A DNA stretch of 64,000 nucleotides from Lachnospiraceae bacterium (GCA_013316825.1 WSLY01000001.1:35874-99873), one strand, 5' to 3'. Shown: positions 25,375 to 34,980, numbered from the stretch's first letter. Numbers and translations are program-made. Notes: generated from the sequence alone by a model not told the origin.

Positions 25375-26166
25375 ATGACGTATGACTATGAATATTTTAA
25401 AAAAGCCATATATGATTTGACATCAATCGATTTAAATGCGTACAAAGAAAAACAGATGAAGCGCAGAATTGATACGCTGATTAACAAAAACGGAATTCAG
25501 GAGTATGATAAATATGTTCAACTGTTAAAGACAGATAAGGAGAGGTTTGAAGAGTTCGTCAATTATCTGACGATTAATGTTTCTGAGTTTTACCGCAATC
25601 CGGACCAGTGGAGGCTTTTAGATAAGGAAATCATTCCGGAATTGCTGAACCGCTTTGGCAAGAATTTAAAGATTTGGAGTGCGGCATGTTCCACCGGCGA
25701 CGAGCCTTACTCACTGGTGATGGCGCTGTCACAGCATTTGCCCTTAAGCCAGATTCACATAATGGCAACGGATTTGGACAAGCAGGTAATTGCAAAGGCA
25801 AAGGTAGGGCTTTACAATGAAAAGAGCGTTGCAGGCATACCGGAGGATTTAAAAAAGAAATACTTCACAAAGGTAGGTCCTTCTTATCAGATAGCAAAGG
25901 AAATCAAGGACAGGGTGGAATTTAAGGAGCATAATCTGTTAAAGGATACGTATCCTGTGGAATACCATCTGATAGTGTGCCGCAATGTGCTAATCTATTT
26001 TACGGAAGAAGCAAAAGAGGAAATATACCGGAAGTTTGAAACGGCATTAAAGCCCGGTGGTCTTTTGTTTATCGGAAGTACGGAACAGATTATCAACCAT
26101 AAAGAGATTGGTTTGGAACGGAAAAATTCATTCTTTTATATCAAGCCTTTTCGTGGTGTGGTCTAA
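25375..26166 (+). CDS. cheR: Chemoreceptor methyltransferase CheR
   Basis: 263-residue protein glutamate methyltransferase using SAM. The N-terminal all-alpha CheR_N domain (residues 5 to 60) is followed by the SAM-binding domain with IWSAACSTGDEPYSLVM, TDLDKQVIAKA, and the VCRNVLIYF motif. It follows the S1 gene by 24 bases and ends with a terminator. No other chemotaxis gene is in this window, but an orphan HPt and a PilZ protein occur at 57.8-58.5 kb. It lacks the TPR extension of signalling variants. Confidence 0.95.
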   Translation: MTYDYEYFKKAIYDLTSIDLNAYKEKQMKRRIDTLINKNGIQEYDKYVQLLKTDKERFEEFVNYLTINVSEFYRNPDQWRLLDKEIIPELLNRFGKNLKIWSAACSTGDEPYSLVMALSQHLPLSQIHIMATDLDKQVIAKAKVGLYNEKSVAGIPEDLKKKYFTKVGPSYQIAKEIKDRVEFKEHNLLKDTYPVEYHLIVCRNVLIYFTEEAKEEIYRKFETALKPGGLLFIGSTEQIINHKEIGLERKNSFFYIKPFRGVV

Positions 26167-26208
26167 ATACCTGTGTAAGCGGATGAAACAGAATATATGT
26201 AAGAATGT

Positions 26209-26241
26209 CCCGCTGTTGTCATGGCAATAGCGGGATTTTTT
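26209..26241 (+). terminator. Rho-independent terminator after cheR
   Basis: CCCGCTGTTG (26209-26218) pairs with CAATAGCGGG (26225-26234) with one mismatch, followed by ATTTTTT. Confidence 0.85.
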
Positions 26242-26255
26242 CGTTAATAAAGCAG

Positions 26256-26284
26256 TTGTAATTTTGGGAAAGCAAACTTATACT
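26256..26284 (+). promoter_or_regulatory. Promoter of ABC exporter operon
   Basis: TTGTAA at 26256-26261, 17-base spacer, TATACT at 26279-26284, 35 bases before the first ABC gene. Confidence 0.6.
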
Positions 26285-26318
26285 TTGATGGTAATAACAG
26301 ATTGGAAGAGGAAGTGTT

Positions 26319-28181
26319 ATGAAAAAGAAGGAAAAAGAGCAGGATGAAAATCCGTTACACAAAGAGTTTGGGATTCTCGGCAATATTCGGTATTGCTTTC
26401 AAAATATAAAAAAATACAAGCCTATACTGATTTTGTTTATTGTACTCGGCGTGGCAATGAATTCCTTTGTACAAGTGCTCGGTACTTTCGCCAGAAAGTA
26501 CGTGATTGATTTGGTGATGCTGCAGGCGGGAAGCGAAGAAAAAGATATTATGCCCTTGATAAAGCTGATTATGGTACTTCTGGCGGTTTACATAGTAGTC
26601 TGGGGGGTGGATTCCTTTAGCGACAACCGAAGGGGTCATTATTTTATCTATGTCCGTATGAAGATGATTACGGAGCGTGTGACAAAAGCGCTTTCCATGA
26701 ACTATCAGAATCTGGAAAATCCGAAAATACTGGATATGCATGAAAAAGCATGCAGGGCAACGGGAGGCAACGACGAAGGCGTAGAGGGCATGATGCGTTC
26801 TTTCTATGATGTGCTGGTGCAGGCGATGCTGCTCGTGATAAGCTTGTCCGTGGTGATAGTACTTGACGTGCGGCTGGTGCTTCTTATCATTGTGATTTCT
26901 GTTCTGCAGTACTTGTTTTTCCGCCATACGGTAAAAAGAGACAGGAAAGAGGTATGGGACAAGCTGTCTCCCACATGGCGGCGTATCAACTATATGGAAC
27001 ATGTGACGCAGGATTTTTCATATGCCAAGGATATCCGTCTTTTTCATATGCAGGATTGGATTTTGGGAAAGCAGCATCAGGTGCTTGCAGAAAAGCAGGA
27101 AAAAATGCTGCACAGCCGTAATTTGTGGATTTACAACAGTATCTTTGCCCATGGGATGAGTATACTGCAGAATGCTGCTATTTATGCGGTGCTGATTCTC
27201 GTATTTATGGGGAAGGGCATGACAATCGGTAATTTTACCCTGTATCTGGGGCTTGCCTCCACCTTTGCAGCCGCGCTGACGGAGGTACTTAACAGGGCGG
27301 GAGACTTGAAAAAGAACTCTCTGTGGGTGGATGATTTCCGCTCTTTTATGGGGCTTACGGACGACGAGGAAGGCGACTGTATTCCGCTGCCCAAAACAGA
27401 CTGTTATACATTTACTTTTCGCAATGTATCCTTTCGGTATGGGGGGGCAAAGAGCTATGCCCTGCAGAATGTAAATTTGACTATAAGGGCAGGCGAGCGG
27501 CTGGCGGTGGTAGGCTTAAACGGGGCGGGAAAGACCACGCTGATTAAGCTGCTTCTCAGGCTGTATGATGTAAGTGAGGGAGAAATCCTGTTAAATGGCA
27601 CCAATATCAATCGTTTCAGGCGCAGGGAGTATTTTGCCCTGTTTGCGCCGGTATTTCAGAATGCGGAAATTTTTGCTTTTCCCGTTAGCGAAAATGTATC
27701 CATGAAGCCGCCGAAGGCGACGGACCGCGCTCTTGCAGAGCAGTATCTTGTGCAGGCTGGGCTTGCGGACAAGCTTGCAGAATTAAAAGACGGCGTGCAG
27801 ACAGAGCTTTTAAAGGTGCTTCATGACGATGGTGTGGATTTGTCGGGCGGAGAAAAACAGAAGCTTGCGCTGGCGAGGGCATTGTACAAGGAAGCTCCTA
27901 TTATTGTGCTGGACGAGCCCACGGCGGCGTTGGACGCGCTGGCAGAATACAGACTGTATAAGAACTTTGACAAGATGATTGGAAAAAAGTCTGCCGTCTA
28001 TATTTCCCACAGGCTTTCCTCCACGCGGTTCTGTGATAATATTGCCATGTTTGTGGCAGGAAAAATGGTGGAATATGGACCTCATGAGGCGCTTCTCGCC
28101 AAAAAAGGCGCTTACGCAGAAATGTTTGAAATTCAGGCGCAGTATTACAAGGATGAGGAGGTGCAGCTTAATGAAAAGTGA
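26319..28181 (+). CDS. ABC exporter half-transporter, subunit 1
   Basis: 620-residue fusion of a six-helix ABC membrane domain (about residues 35 to 330) and an ATPase domain (365 to 600). Walker A is GLNGAGKTT, the signature is LSGGEKQK, Walker B is VLDEP with the catalytic Glu, and the switch His is in YISHRLSS. All ATPase residues are intact. The next gene overlaps by 11 bases and encodes a partner of the same type, so a heterodimeric exporter is likely. The first 20 residues are strongly charged. Substrate is unknown; no regulator, peptide or lantibiotic gene is adjacent. Confidence 0.94.
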   Translation: MKKKEKEQDENPLHKEFGILGNIRYCFQNIKKYKPILILFIVLGVAMNSFVQVLGTFARKYVIDLVMLQAGSEEKDIMPLIKLIMVLLAVYIVVWGVDSFSDNRRGHYFIYVRMKMITERVTKALSMNYQNLENPKILDMHEKACRATGGNDEGVEGMMRSFYDVLVQAMLLVISLSVVIVLDVRLVLLIIVISVLQYLFFRHTVKRDRKEVWDKLSPTWRRINYMEHVTQDFSYAKDIRLFHMQDWILGKQHQVLAEKQEKMLHSRNLWIYNSIFAHGMSILQNAAIYAVLILVFMGKGMTIGNFTLYLGLASTFAAALTEVLNRAGDLKKNSLWVDDFRSFMGLTDDEEGDCIPLPKTDCYTFTFRNVSFRYGGAKSYALQNVNLTIRAGERLAVVGLNGAGKTTLIKLLLRLYDVSEGEILLNGTNINRFRRREYFALFAPVFQNAEIFAFPVSENVSMKPPKATDRALAEQYLVQAGLADKLAELKDGVQTELLKVLHDDGVDLSGGEKQKLALARALYKEAPIIVLDEPTAALDALAEYRLYKNFDKMIGKKSAVYISHRLSSTRFCDNIAMFVAGKMVEYGPHEALLAKKGAYAEMFEIQAQYYKDEEVQLNEK

Positions 28182-29955
28182 AAAAGGTGCAATGAAAAAG
28201 GTGCGGGAGACGCTTGCTTTTTTCTATCCTCAGGTGTGGAAACAGTATAAAGGGTATTTTGCGGCAGGCGTGGGGAAGCTGCTTCTTGATGCAGCGCAGC
28301 CTTTTGTTTCGATGCTGGTACTGCCGTTTTTGATTGACGGGCTGATAAACGGAGAAAAGGTCAGCCGGCTTCTTATGTATGCCATGATTATCGCGCTGGG
28401 CGGAAGTCTGTTAAGTCTTGCAGGCTCCGTGCTGGGAGTCATCATGGAAAAGTATGATGAAAAATTTCAGAATTACTTTTCACAGCAGTTAAGCCGTCGG
28501 GTAATGGAGCTTGATTTCCAGCTTACGGAGGATAAAAAAGCGCTGGATCAGGTTGAGGCGGCCCGCACCGGAATGCAATGGTATTCCGGCGGCGTGCACG
28601 GTATTTCCCAACAGTTTTTCGGGTTGATTTCCAGTTTGCTCACGATGGGGGGCGTAGTTGTGCTGGTGGCGATTCATGCGCCCCTTCTCTTTGTGGTGGC
28701 GGCGGTACTGGTGCTTGTAAATGCCATCATTAACCACAAGACGAACAAGATAGAGGTAGAACAATATGCCAAGCTGTCCAAGTTTAATCGTATTTTTTCT
28801 TATCTTGGGTGGGAAATTGTCGATTTCCGCTATGGAAAGGATATCCGCCTGTATGATGCGCAGGATATGCTGACGGAGAAGTGGAATGTGTATACAGACG
28901 AATCTCTGAAAAACTGGGAGGAAAATGCGGACAGGCGGCTTCCACTGCATTTGGCGGCCAATGGGGTCAATATTATCAGAATTCTGGCTATATATTTTTA
29001 TTTGGGAGTGCGTGTGATTCTGGGAAAAATTTCTATCGGTATTTTCTCTCAGATGTGCGATGCGGGAACGACGCTGAACCGTTCGGTGGAGCGTATGATT
29101 TGGCAGATGCAGGACATCATAAAACGGACAAACTATGCATATGAATATATCAAACTGATGCAGTACCCGGTGGCGCTGAAAAAGGGGGATAGGCATGTGG
29201 AGGAAGGACCTCATACCATAGAATTTAGAAATGTGGATTTTACTTACCCCAATACGGACGTGCAGGTGCTGCACAATGTCTGCCTGACTCTTCATGCGGG
29301 GGAGCATCTTTCCGTTGTGGGCTTAAATGGTGCGGGAAAAACCACGTTTGTGAAGCTGCTGTGCCGTCTCTATGACCCGACGGCGGGAGAAATATTGCTA
29401 GACGGCGTCAACATCAGCCAGTATGATTATAAGGAGTACATGCAGCTTTTTGCGCCGGTATTTCAGGATTTTAAGCTGTTTGCCTTCTCCATGGCAGAGA
29501 ACATCGCCCTGCAGGATAATGCGGAAAAAAAGGTGCTCCTGCCGCTGGTAAAGCAGGTGGGACTGGAGGAAAAGTTATCCTCCATGGAAAAAGGACTGGA
29601 TACCATGCTGTTTAAATTTTATGATGAGGACGGCATCGAGCCGTCGGGCGGTGAACAGCAGAAGCTTGCGATTGCCCGCGCCCTGTACAAAAAGGCTCCG
29701 GTGGTGATACTGGATGAGCCGACTGCGGCGCTGGACCCTGTCGCGGAATACGATATTTACCGGCAGTTTGAAGCCTTGGTGGGTGGAAAGACGGCGGTTT
29801 ATATTTCCCACCGTTTGTCGAGCTGCAAGTTCTGCGACAGGATAGCCGTGTTCGGGGAAGGGCAGGTAGCAGAATACGGCACGCATGACGAACTGTTGAG
29901 GCAGGGCGGCATCTATGCGGAAATGTTTGCGGCACAGGCTCAGTATTACAGGTAA
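28171..29955 (+). CDS. ABC exporter half-transporter, subunit 2
   Basis: 594-residue partner with the same architecture: membrane domain then ATPase with Walker A GLNGAGKTT, Walker B ILDEP and switch His in YISHRLSS. The signature reads PSGGEQQK instead of LSGGE, a mild deviation that fits an asymmetric heterodimer. ATG 28171 lies inside the upstream gene's end and has GAGGAGG nine bases before it, so translation is coupled. The frame is open further upstream but that part is antisense-free overlap with subunit 1. The stop codon abuts the convergent gene without any gap. Confidence 0.93.
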   Translation: MKSEKGAMKKVRETLAFFYPQVWKQYKGYFAAGVGKLLLDAAQPFVSMLVLPFLIDGLINGEKVSRLLMYAMIIALGGSLLSLAGSVLGVIMEKYDEKFQNYFSQQLSRRVMELDFQLTEDKKALDQVEAARTGMQWYSGGVHGISQQFFGLISSLLTMGGVVVLVAIHAPLLFVVAAVLVLVNAIINHKTNKIEVEQYAKLSKFNRIFSYLGWEIVDFRYGKDIRLYDAQDMLTEKWNVYTDESLKNWEENADRRLPLHLAANGVNIIRILAIYFYLGVRVILGKISIGIFSQMCDAGTTLNRSVERMIWQMQDIIKRTNYAYEYIKLMQYPVALKKGDRHVEEGPHTIEFRNVDFTYPNTDVQVLHNVCLTLHAGEHLSVVGLNGAGKTTFVKLLCRLYDPTAGEILLDGVNISQYDYKEYMQLFAPVFQDFKLFAFSMAENIALQDNAEKKVLLPLVKQVGLEEKLSSMEKGLDTMLFKFYDEDGIEPSGGEQQKLAIARALYKKAPVVILDEPTAALDPVAEYDIYRQFEALVGGKTAVYISHRLSSCKFCDRIAVFGEGQVAEYGTHDELLRQGGIYAEMFAAQAQYYR

Positions 29956-31059
29956 TTACAAGGAGGCACTAAGTATATCAAGGACATGTCCGGCGTAAAG
30001 CAAAAAGGCAGACTTGTCCTTTTTTAATTCCTCCGTCAGCTCAAAAAACAGCTCTTTACTCTTGTAGTCGCGCTTAAAGAAGGGCGTGAACAGCGGTTCC
30101 CACTGGGGCAGGTACAGAGAATATTTGCGGGTATAGCAGGTAGCGGCTGCCGCCTGCGTGCGGTGCGCTTTATCAACAAAGCCGGCAACGGATTTGTGCA
30201 GCGCAATGTCTTCTTCGGGCAGGTAATAATAATCCTTGTAATTGGCATAAAAATACTTTAATTCTTCTTCCACAATCGGAACACGGAGACTTGCCGTGTC
30301 GCCTTCTCCCTTGAAATAGCAGCCGTTCGCAGAGGAAGAAACCGATACGGGCAGCGGTGTGGGAAGGGTGAGCTTCATGATAAGCTCCTGCTTTTTTCTG
30401 CCGGCGTAGTCGGTGTAGTAGCTTGCCTGCACTTTTTTGACTTTTACAGGGCTGTTAAAGATATCATAGTAGGCAAGAATCGGCAGAATCCGAAGCATTC
30501 CCAACAAATCCTCCTGATTGTGCAGCAGAAGGGAATCCTTGGCGAGCTCGGTGGGGTTTGTTACATATTCCTGATAGACGCCGACCAGTTCGCTGCCGGT
30601 GTAAGCGTCCTCCCGCTCATAGCCAAGGTATTGTTCGATGGTTTTCTGCTTGCAGTTTGGCAGCTTGATAAAGAATTTGTAGGGAGAAATCCGTTTATAT
30701 AAATCAATGCCTTCAAAATCGTCAAAGCTGTAGGGCAGCGCATAGCGGATACATTTCTGCTGCAGATAGGGAATGTCAAAGTTATTGCCGTTAAAATGAA
30801 TCAGGCAGCGGAAGCGGGCGGCAAAGGAAAAAAAGGTATCCAAAAGCTCTTTCTCCTGCTCGTAGGTTTCTGCCATCCACTGTATAGTGTGCAGCGTATT
30901 TCCTTCAAAATAAGCGCAGCCGATAAGATATAAAAAGGAATTCTTTGCAGTAAAGCCGGTTGTTTCAATATCTATAAATAAAATTTGTGACGGGTCAGCC
31001 AGTTTTTCAAGGGGGTAATCGAGTAAAAAGGGCTGGGGCATGTAAGTTTCTGTATGCAT
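29956..31059 (-). CDS. RNase H-like exonuclease-domain protein (YprB-like)
   Basis: 367-residue protein with an RNase_H_2 / DEDD-type 3'-5' exonuclease domain at about residues 20 to 190. The motifs are FIDIETTGF (first two acids), FNGNNFDIPYL (third) and a final Asp in HNQEDLLGM. The C-terminal 150 residues show no domain I know. ATG 31059 has AAAGGAG seven bases upstream on this strand. The gene is convergent with the ABC operon and their stop codons touch (TAATTA). Substrate, DNA or RNA, is not known for this family. Confidence 0.85.
   Translation of the reverse strand: MHTETYMPQPFLLDYPLEKLADPSQILFIDIETTGFTAKNSFLYLIGCAYFEGNTLHTIQWMAETYEQEKELLDTFFSFAARFRCLIHFNGNNFDIPYLQQKCIRYALPYSFDDFEGIDLYKRISPYKFFIKLPNCKQKTIEQYLGYEREDAYTGSELVGVYQEYVTNPTELAKDSLLLHNQEDLLGMLRILPILAYYDIFNSPVKVKKVQASYYTDYAGRKKQELIMKLTLPTPLPVSVSSSANGCYFKGEGDTASLRVPIVEEELKYFYANYKDYYYLPEEDIALHKSVAGFVDKAHRTQAAAATCYTRKYSLYLPQWEPLFTPFFKRDYKSKELFFELTEELKKDKSAFLLYAGHVLDILSASL
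29980..30025 (+). terminator. Possible terminator of ABC operon inside the convergent gene
   Basis: AAGGACA (29980-29986) pairs with TGTCCTT (30015-30021) and is followed by TTTT. The 28-base loop makes it weak, but no other terminator exists for the + strand transcript because the genes abut. Confidence 0.35.
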
Positions 31060-31190
31060 AGGCTACTCCTTTACCAAATTTTGATATAAAATATATTTTG
31101 TCATAATCATAGCACATTTTTTTATAATTCTGTAGTATTTTGTTTAAAAAAATAGTATATTAGAAGGAAAGAATGGCAGGAGGTAACGAA

Positions 31191-32507
31191 ATGGCAACGC
31201 TGACATTTACGGGAGGGATTCATCCCTATGACGGAAAAGATATGACAAAGGACAAGCCTATCAGACAGGTGCTTCCCAAAGGAGATTTGGTGTATCCGCT
31301 GTCCCAGCATATCGGAGCGCCTGCGGTTCCCCTTGTAAAAAAGGGTGACAGGGTTCTCACAGGACAGAAGATTGCGGAAGCGGGCGCTTTTGTAAGCGCA
31401 CCGGTTCATGCCACCGTATCCGGCAAGGTCAAGGCGATAGAGCCGCGGCGCGTGGTGACGGGCGACAATGTGATGAGCATCGTGGTGGAAAACGACGGGC
31501 TTTATGAGGAAGTGGAGTATGCGCCTGCGCTGGATTTACAGGAAGCCTCACGGGAGGAAATCATAGAAAGAATCAAGGAAGCCGGTATTGTGGGAATGGG
31601 AGGCGCTGGTTTTCCTACCTTTATTAAGCTTTCTCCCAAAAAGCCGGAAAAAATCGATTATGTCATTGTAAACTGCGCAGAGTGTGAGCCCTATCTGACA
31701 TCTGATTACAGAAGGATGATAGAGGAGCCGGAGAAGTTGATAAAGGGATTAAAGGTTTCTTTAAGCCTGTTTCCGAAGGCACAGGGTATCATGGCGGTGG
31801 AGGACAATAAAAAGGACTGCATTGAGCTGCTGAAAAATATGACGAAGGATGACAACCGTATCAGCGTCAAGGCGTTAAAGACGAAATACCCGCAGGGAGC
31901 GGAGCGGCAGCTTATTTTTGCCACAACGGGAAGAAAAATCAACTCTTCCATGCTGCCGGCGGATGCCGGCTGCGTGGTTAACAATGTGGATACGGTAGTG
32001 GCAATTTATTATGCGGTTTTTGAGGGGAAGCCCCTGATGGAAAGAATTGTAACCGTAACCGGCGACGCCATTAAACATCCCCGCAATTTCAAGGTCCGCA
32101 TTGGAACCAATTACCATGAATTGATAGAGGAAGCCGGCGGTTTTAAGACGGAGCCTGTAAAAATCATATCGGGCGGGCCCATGATGGGCTTTGGCATTTT
32201 TGAGCTGGATGTGCCGACCACGAAGACGGCATCCGCGCTTTTATGCATGAGTGAGGATGATGTGTCAGCTATGGAGCCCACGGCATGTATCAAATGCGGG
32301 CGCTGTGTGGAGGTGTGCCCGGGCAGGGTGCTGCCCAACAAGCTGATGGTTGCGGCAATCCACGGGGATGAGGAGACGTTTTTAAAACTGAACGGCATGG
32401 AATGCTGCGAGTGCGGCTGCTGCAGCTACATCTGTCCGGCAAAGCGGCCCCTTACCCAGACTATCAAATCTATGCGCAAGATGCAGCTTGCCAAAAAGAA
32501 AAAGTAG
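31191..32507 (+). CDS. rnfC: Electron transport complex subunit RnfC
   Basis: Peripheral Fe-S flavoprotein subunit of the Rnf complex, which moves electrons between ferredoxin and NAD+ while pumping Na+ or H+. 438 residues: RnfC barrel-sandwich N-terminus, NADH/FMN-binding part (GIVGMGGAGFPT), SLBB region, and two [4Fe-4S] clusters (CIKCGRCVEVCP and CCECGCCSYICP). ATG 31191 follows AGGAGGTAACG; ATG 31173 overlaps that site. First gene of the order C, D, G, E, A, B that is typical of Clostridia. Confidence 0.97.
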   Translation: MATLTFTGGIHPYDGKDMTKDKPIRQVLPKGDLVYPLSQHIGAPAVPLVKKGDRVLTGQKIAEAGAFVSAPVHATVSGKVKAIEPRRVVTGDNVMSIVVENDGLYEEVEYAPALDLQEASREEIIERIKEAGIVGMGGAGFPTFIKLSPKKPEKIDYVIVNCAECEPYLTSDYRRMIEEPEKLIKGLKVSLSLFPKAQGIMAVEDNKKDCIELLKNMTKDDNRISVKALKTKYPQGAERQLIFATTGRKINSSMLPADAGCVVNNVDTVVAIYYAVFEGKPLMERIVTVTGDAIKHPRNFKVRIGTNYHELIEEAGGFKTEPVKIISGGPMMGFGIFELDVPTTKTASALLCMSEDDVSAMEPTACIKCGRCVEVCPGRVLPNKLMVAAIHGDEETFLKLNGMECCECGCCSYICPAKRPLTQTIKSMRKMQLAKKKK

Positions 32508-32520
32508 GAGGAAAGCGAAA

Positions 32521-33456
32521 ATGGATGATTTATTGAAGGTATCATCGAATCCCCATATCCGGTCCAAGGTCAACACAATGGGCATTATGTTTGCCGTTGT
32601 GCTTGCCCTGCTTCCGGCAGCGGGATTCGGTATTTACAATTTTGGAATCCGTGCGCTCTTTATCATTCTTGTAACGGTAGCTTCCACTGTTTTGACGGAA
32701 TTTTTGTTTGGACTGTATAAAAAGAAACAGACTATCGGAGATTTGTCCGCCGTGGTGACGGGGCTTTTGCTTGCGCTGAACCTGCCTGTCAGTATTCCAT
32801 GGTGGGCAGCGGCGATGGGCGGTGTGTTTGCCATTCTGATTGTCAAATGTCTTTTTGGCGGTCTGGGACAGAATTTTATGAATCCGGCGCTTGCCGCAAG
32901 GTGCTTTCTGCTGATTTCCTTTCCGGCGCTTATGAGGAATTTTACGACGGATGCTTATACGGGAGCGACGCCTCTTGCCGCATTGAAGGCAGGGGAGGAC
33001 GTCGATATCTTACATATGGTAATCGGAAAGACGGCAGGCACCATCGGGGAGACCAGCCTGATAGCCATCGTTATCGGCGCCTGTATTCTGCTTTTGCTCG
33101 GTATCATTGATTTGCGGATTCCGGGCAGCTACATAGTGACCTTTGTGGTTTTCCTGATATTTTTTGGCGGGCACGGAATCAATCCGGCTTATCTGGCAGC
33201 GCAGCTTGCGGGCGGCGGGCTGATGCTTGGCGCATTCTTTATGGCGACGGACTATGTGACGAGACCCATTACTCCTAAGGGGCAGTATCTTTATGGCATC
33301 GTGCTGGGGCTTTTGACCGGTATTTTCAGGGTATTCGGAAGCAACGCGGAGGGCGTTTCCTACGCGATTATTTTAGGCAATCTGTTGGTGCCCCTGATTG
33401 AAAAGATAACAGTGCCGAAAGCCTTTGGAAAAGGAGGGGGCAGATATGAAAAATAA
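32521..33456 (+). CDS. rnfD: Electron transport complex subunit RnfD
   Basis: Membrane subunit with covalently bound FMN. 311 residues and about eight to ten membrane segments. The flavinylation motif is DAYTGAT, with the FMN-bearing Thr near residue 150. AGGAGG lies upstream of ATG 32521. The end overlaps rnfG by 11 bases, indicating coupled translation. Confidence 0.97.
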   Translation: MDDLLKVSSNPHIRSKVNTMGIMFAVVLALLPAAGFGIYNFGIRALFIILVTVASTVLTEFLFGLYKKKQTIGDLSAVVTGLLLALNLPVSIPWWAAAMGGVFAILIVKCLFGGLGQNFMNPALAARCFLLISFPALMRNFTTDAYTGATPLAALKAGEDVDILHMVIGKTAGTIGETSLIAIVIGACILLLLGIIDLRIPGSYIVTFVVFLIFFGGHGINPAYLAAQLAGGGLMLGAFFMATDYVTRPITPKGQYLYGIVLGLLTGIFRVFGSNAEGVSYAIILGNLLVPLIEKITVPKAFGKGGGRYEK

Positions 33457-34099
33457 AAACCAGAATCCGGCAGCGGAAATGTTAAAAAATGCGGGTATTT
33501 TATTTGCCATCACCCTGCTTGCAGGGATTGCGCTGGGCTTTGTCTATGAGCTGACGAAGGAGCCGATTGCGCAGAAACAGCAGCTTAAGGTGCAGCGCGC
33601 GTGCGCCGAAGTCTTTTCACAGGCGGCGGCCTTTACGGAGATTGACCCGCTGATGCTTCCGACTGCGCTGGCTTCCGGATATGCGATTGCAGCCGTAGAA
33701 GGGTATAACGCGGAGACGCTGGGATCGGAGGTTGGGGAGGTCTATCGTGCGCTGTCGCAGGATGGTTCTCTTTTAGGGTATGTGCTGAAGGTTACAACAA
33801 AAGAGGGCTACGGCGGCAGCATCGAGCTGATGGTGGGCATCACCATGGAGGGCAGTATAAGCGGTATTTCCATCTTAAGCATATCGGAAACCCCGGGACT
33901 TGGCATGCAGGCAGGAGATGTGCTGGTGCCTCAGTTTGCAGGCAAAACAGCGGAAGCCTTTGTCTATACGAAGACAGGCGCCGCGGCGGAAAATGAAATT
34001 GATGCCATAAGCGGGGCGACCATTACCACGCGTGCGGTGACGAACGCTGTCAACGCGGGGCTTCGCTATTTTGAGACGTTGCTGAAGGGAGGTATCTGA
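33446..34099 (+). CDS. rnfG: Electron transport complex subunit RnfG
   Basis: 217-residue subunit with one N-terminal membrane anchor (residues 12 to 34) and an exported FMN-binding domain. The flavinylation motif is SGATITT with the acceptor Thr near residue 192; TPGLGMQ is also in place. ATG 33446 follows GGAGGGGG and lies inside rnfD. A flavin transferase (ApbE) needed to attach the FMN is not encoded in this window. Confidence 0.97.
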   Translation: MKNKNQNPAAEMLKNAGILFAITLLAGIALGFVYELTKEPIAQKQQLKVQRACAEVFSQAAAFTEIDPLMLPTALASGYAIAAVEGYNAETLGSEVGEVYRALSQDGSLLGYVLKVTTKEGYGGSIELMVGITMEGSISGISILSISETPGLGMQAGDVLVPQFAGKTAEAFVYTKTGAAAENEIDAISGATITTRAVTNAVNAGLRYFETLLKGGI

Positions 34100-34101
34100 G
34101 G

Positions 34102-34980
34102 ATGAAGGAAAACAGTGCTTTGGAGAGGCTCTATAATGGCATAGCCAAAGAAAATCCGACCTTTGTGCTGATGCTGGGCATGTGCCCCACGCTGGCAGTA
34201 ACCACCTCCGCCATCAACGGACTTGGCATGGGACTTACCACGGCTGTGGTGCTTACTCTCAGTAATCTGATTATTTCCCTGCTGCGGAAGGTGATTCCGG
34301 ACAAGGTGCGGATTCCGGCGTTTATTGTGATTATTGCTTCTTTTGTAACTATAGTGCAGTTGTTGCTGGAGGGTTATCTGCCGGATTTAAATGAGGCGCT
34401 TGGTGTCTATATCCCGCTGATTGTGGTAAATTGTATTATATTAGGGCGCGCGGAAGCCTATGCCTATACGCATGGACCGGTATCTTCTCTTTTTGACGGT
34501 ATCGGCATGGGGCTTGGCTTTACAGTGGCGCTTACCTGTATCGGCATGGTGCGGGAGCTGTTGGGAAGCGGGAAGCTCTTTGGCTTTTCGGTTATGCCGG
34601 ACAGCTTTACCCCGATTTTGATTTTCGTGCTGGCGCCCGGTGCTTTCTTTGTGCTTGCCATGCTCACCGCCATACAGAATTTTGTAAAAATACGGGGGGA
34701 AAAGCAGGGAAAGGATATGAGTAAAATTGGCTCCGGATGCAGTCATGACTGCCTGCACTGTATGGATGGAAGCTGTGCGGACAATCAGAATGAAGCGCTT
34801 TTTGAATCTGCAAAAGAGGAAGAAGAGACAGAAGTGAAGCCGGAAACTGTGAGGAGCAGGGAAGCGTTGAAAAAGCAGAAAAAAGAAACGCCTGAGAAGA
34901 AGCAGAAGCGTAGGGAAGAAGAGCGGCAGGAAACCGAAGAAAGCATGGAATTCATAGACTTGGATGAGGAGGACGAATAA
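34102..34980 (+). CDS. rnfE: Electron transport complex subunit RnfE with Cys-rich charged tail
   Basis: Membrane subunit of Rnf. Residues 1 to 200 are the ordinary RnfE core with six hydrophobic segments (GMCPTLAVTTSAINGLGMG; GRAEAYA). Beyond it comes an unusual cytoplasmic extension of about 90 residues: a cysteine cluster C-x3-C-x2-C-x5-C (SGCSHDCLHCMDGSC), followed by a long Lys/Glu-rich, probably helical tail. Typical RnfE proteins have about 200 to 230 residues. RBS GGGAGGT. rnfA starts at the next base after the stop codon. Confidence 0.95.
   Translation: MKENSALERLYNGIAKENPTFVLMLGMCPTLAVTTSAINGLGMGLTTAVVLTLSNLIISLLRKVIPDKVRIPAFIVIIASFVTIVQLLLEGYLPDLNEALGVYIPLIVVNCIILGRAEAYAYTHGPVSSLFDGIGMGLGFTVALTCIGMVRELLGSGKLFGFSVMPDSFTPILIFVLAPGAFFVLAMLTAIQNFVKIRGEKQGKDMSKIGSGCSHDCLHCMDGSCADNQNEALFESAKEEEETEVKPETVRSREALKKQKKETPEKKQKRREEERQETEESMEFIDLDEEDE

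Noticed and set aside
27979..28170. Extension of ABC subunit 2 by 64 codons into subunit 1
   Set aside because: The extra frame overlaps the ATPase domain of subunit 1 and ATG 28171 has a strong ribosome binding site; the core domain starts there.
28489..29307. 272-codon minus-strand frame opposite ABC subunit 2
   Set aside because: Antisense shadow of a gene with complete Walker motifs; no ribosome binding site or domain.
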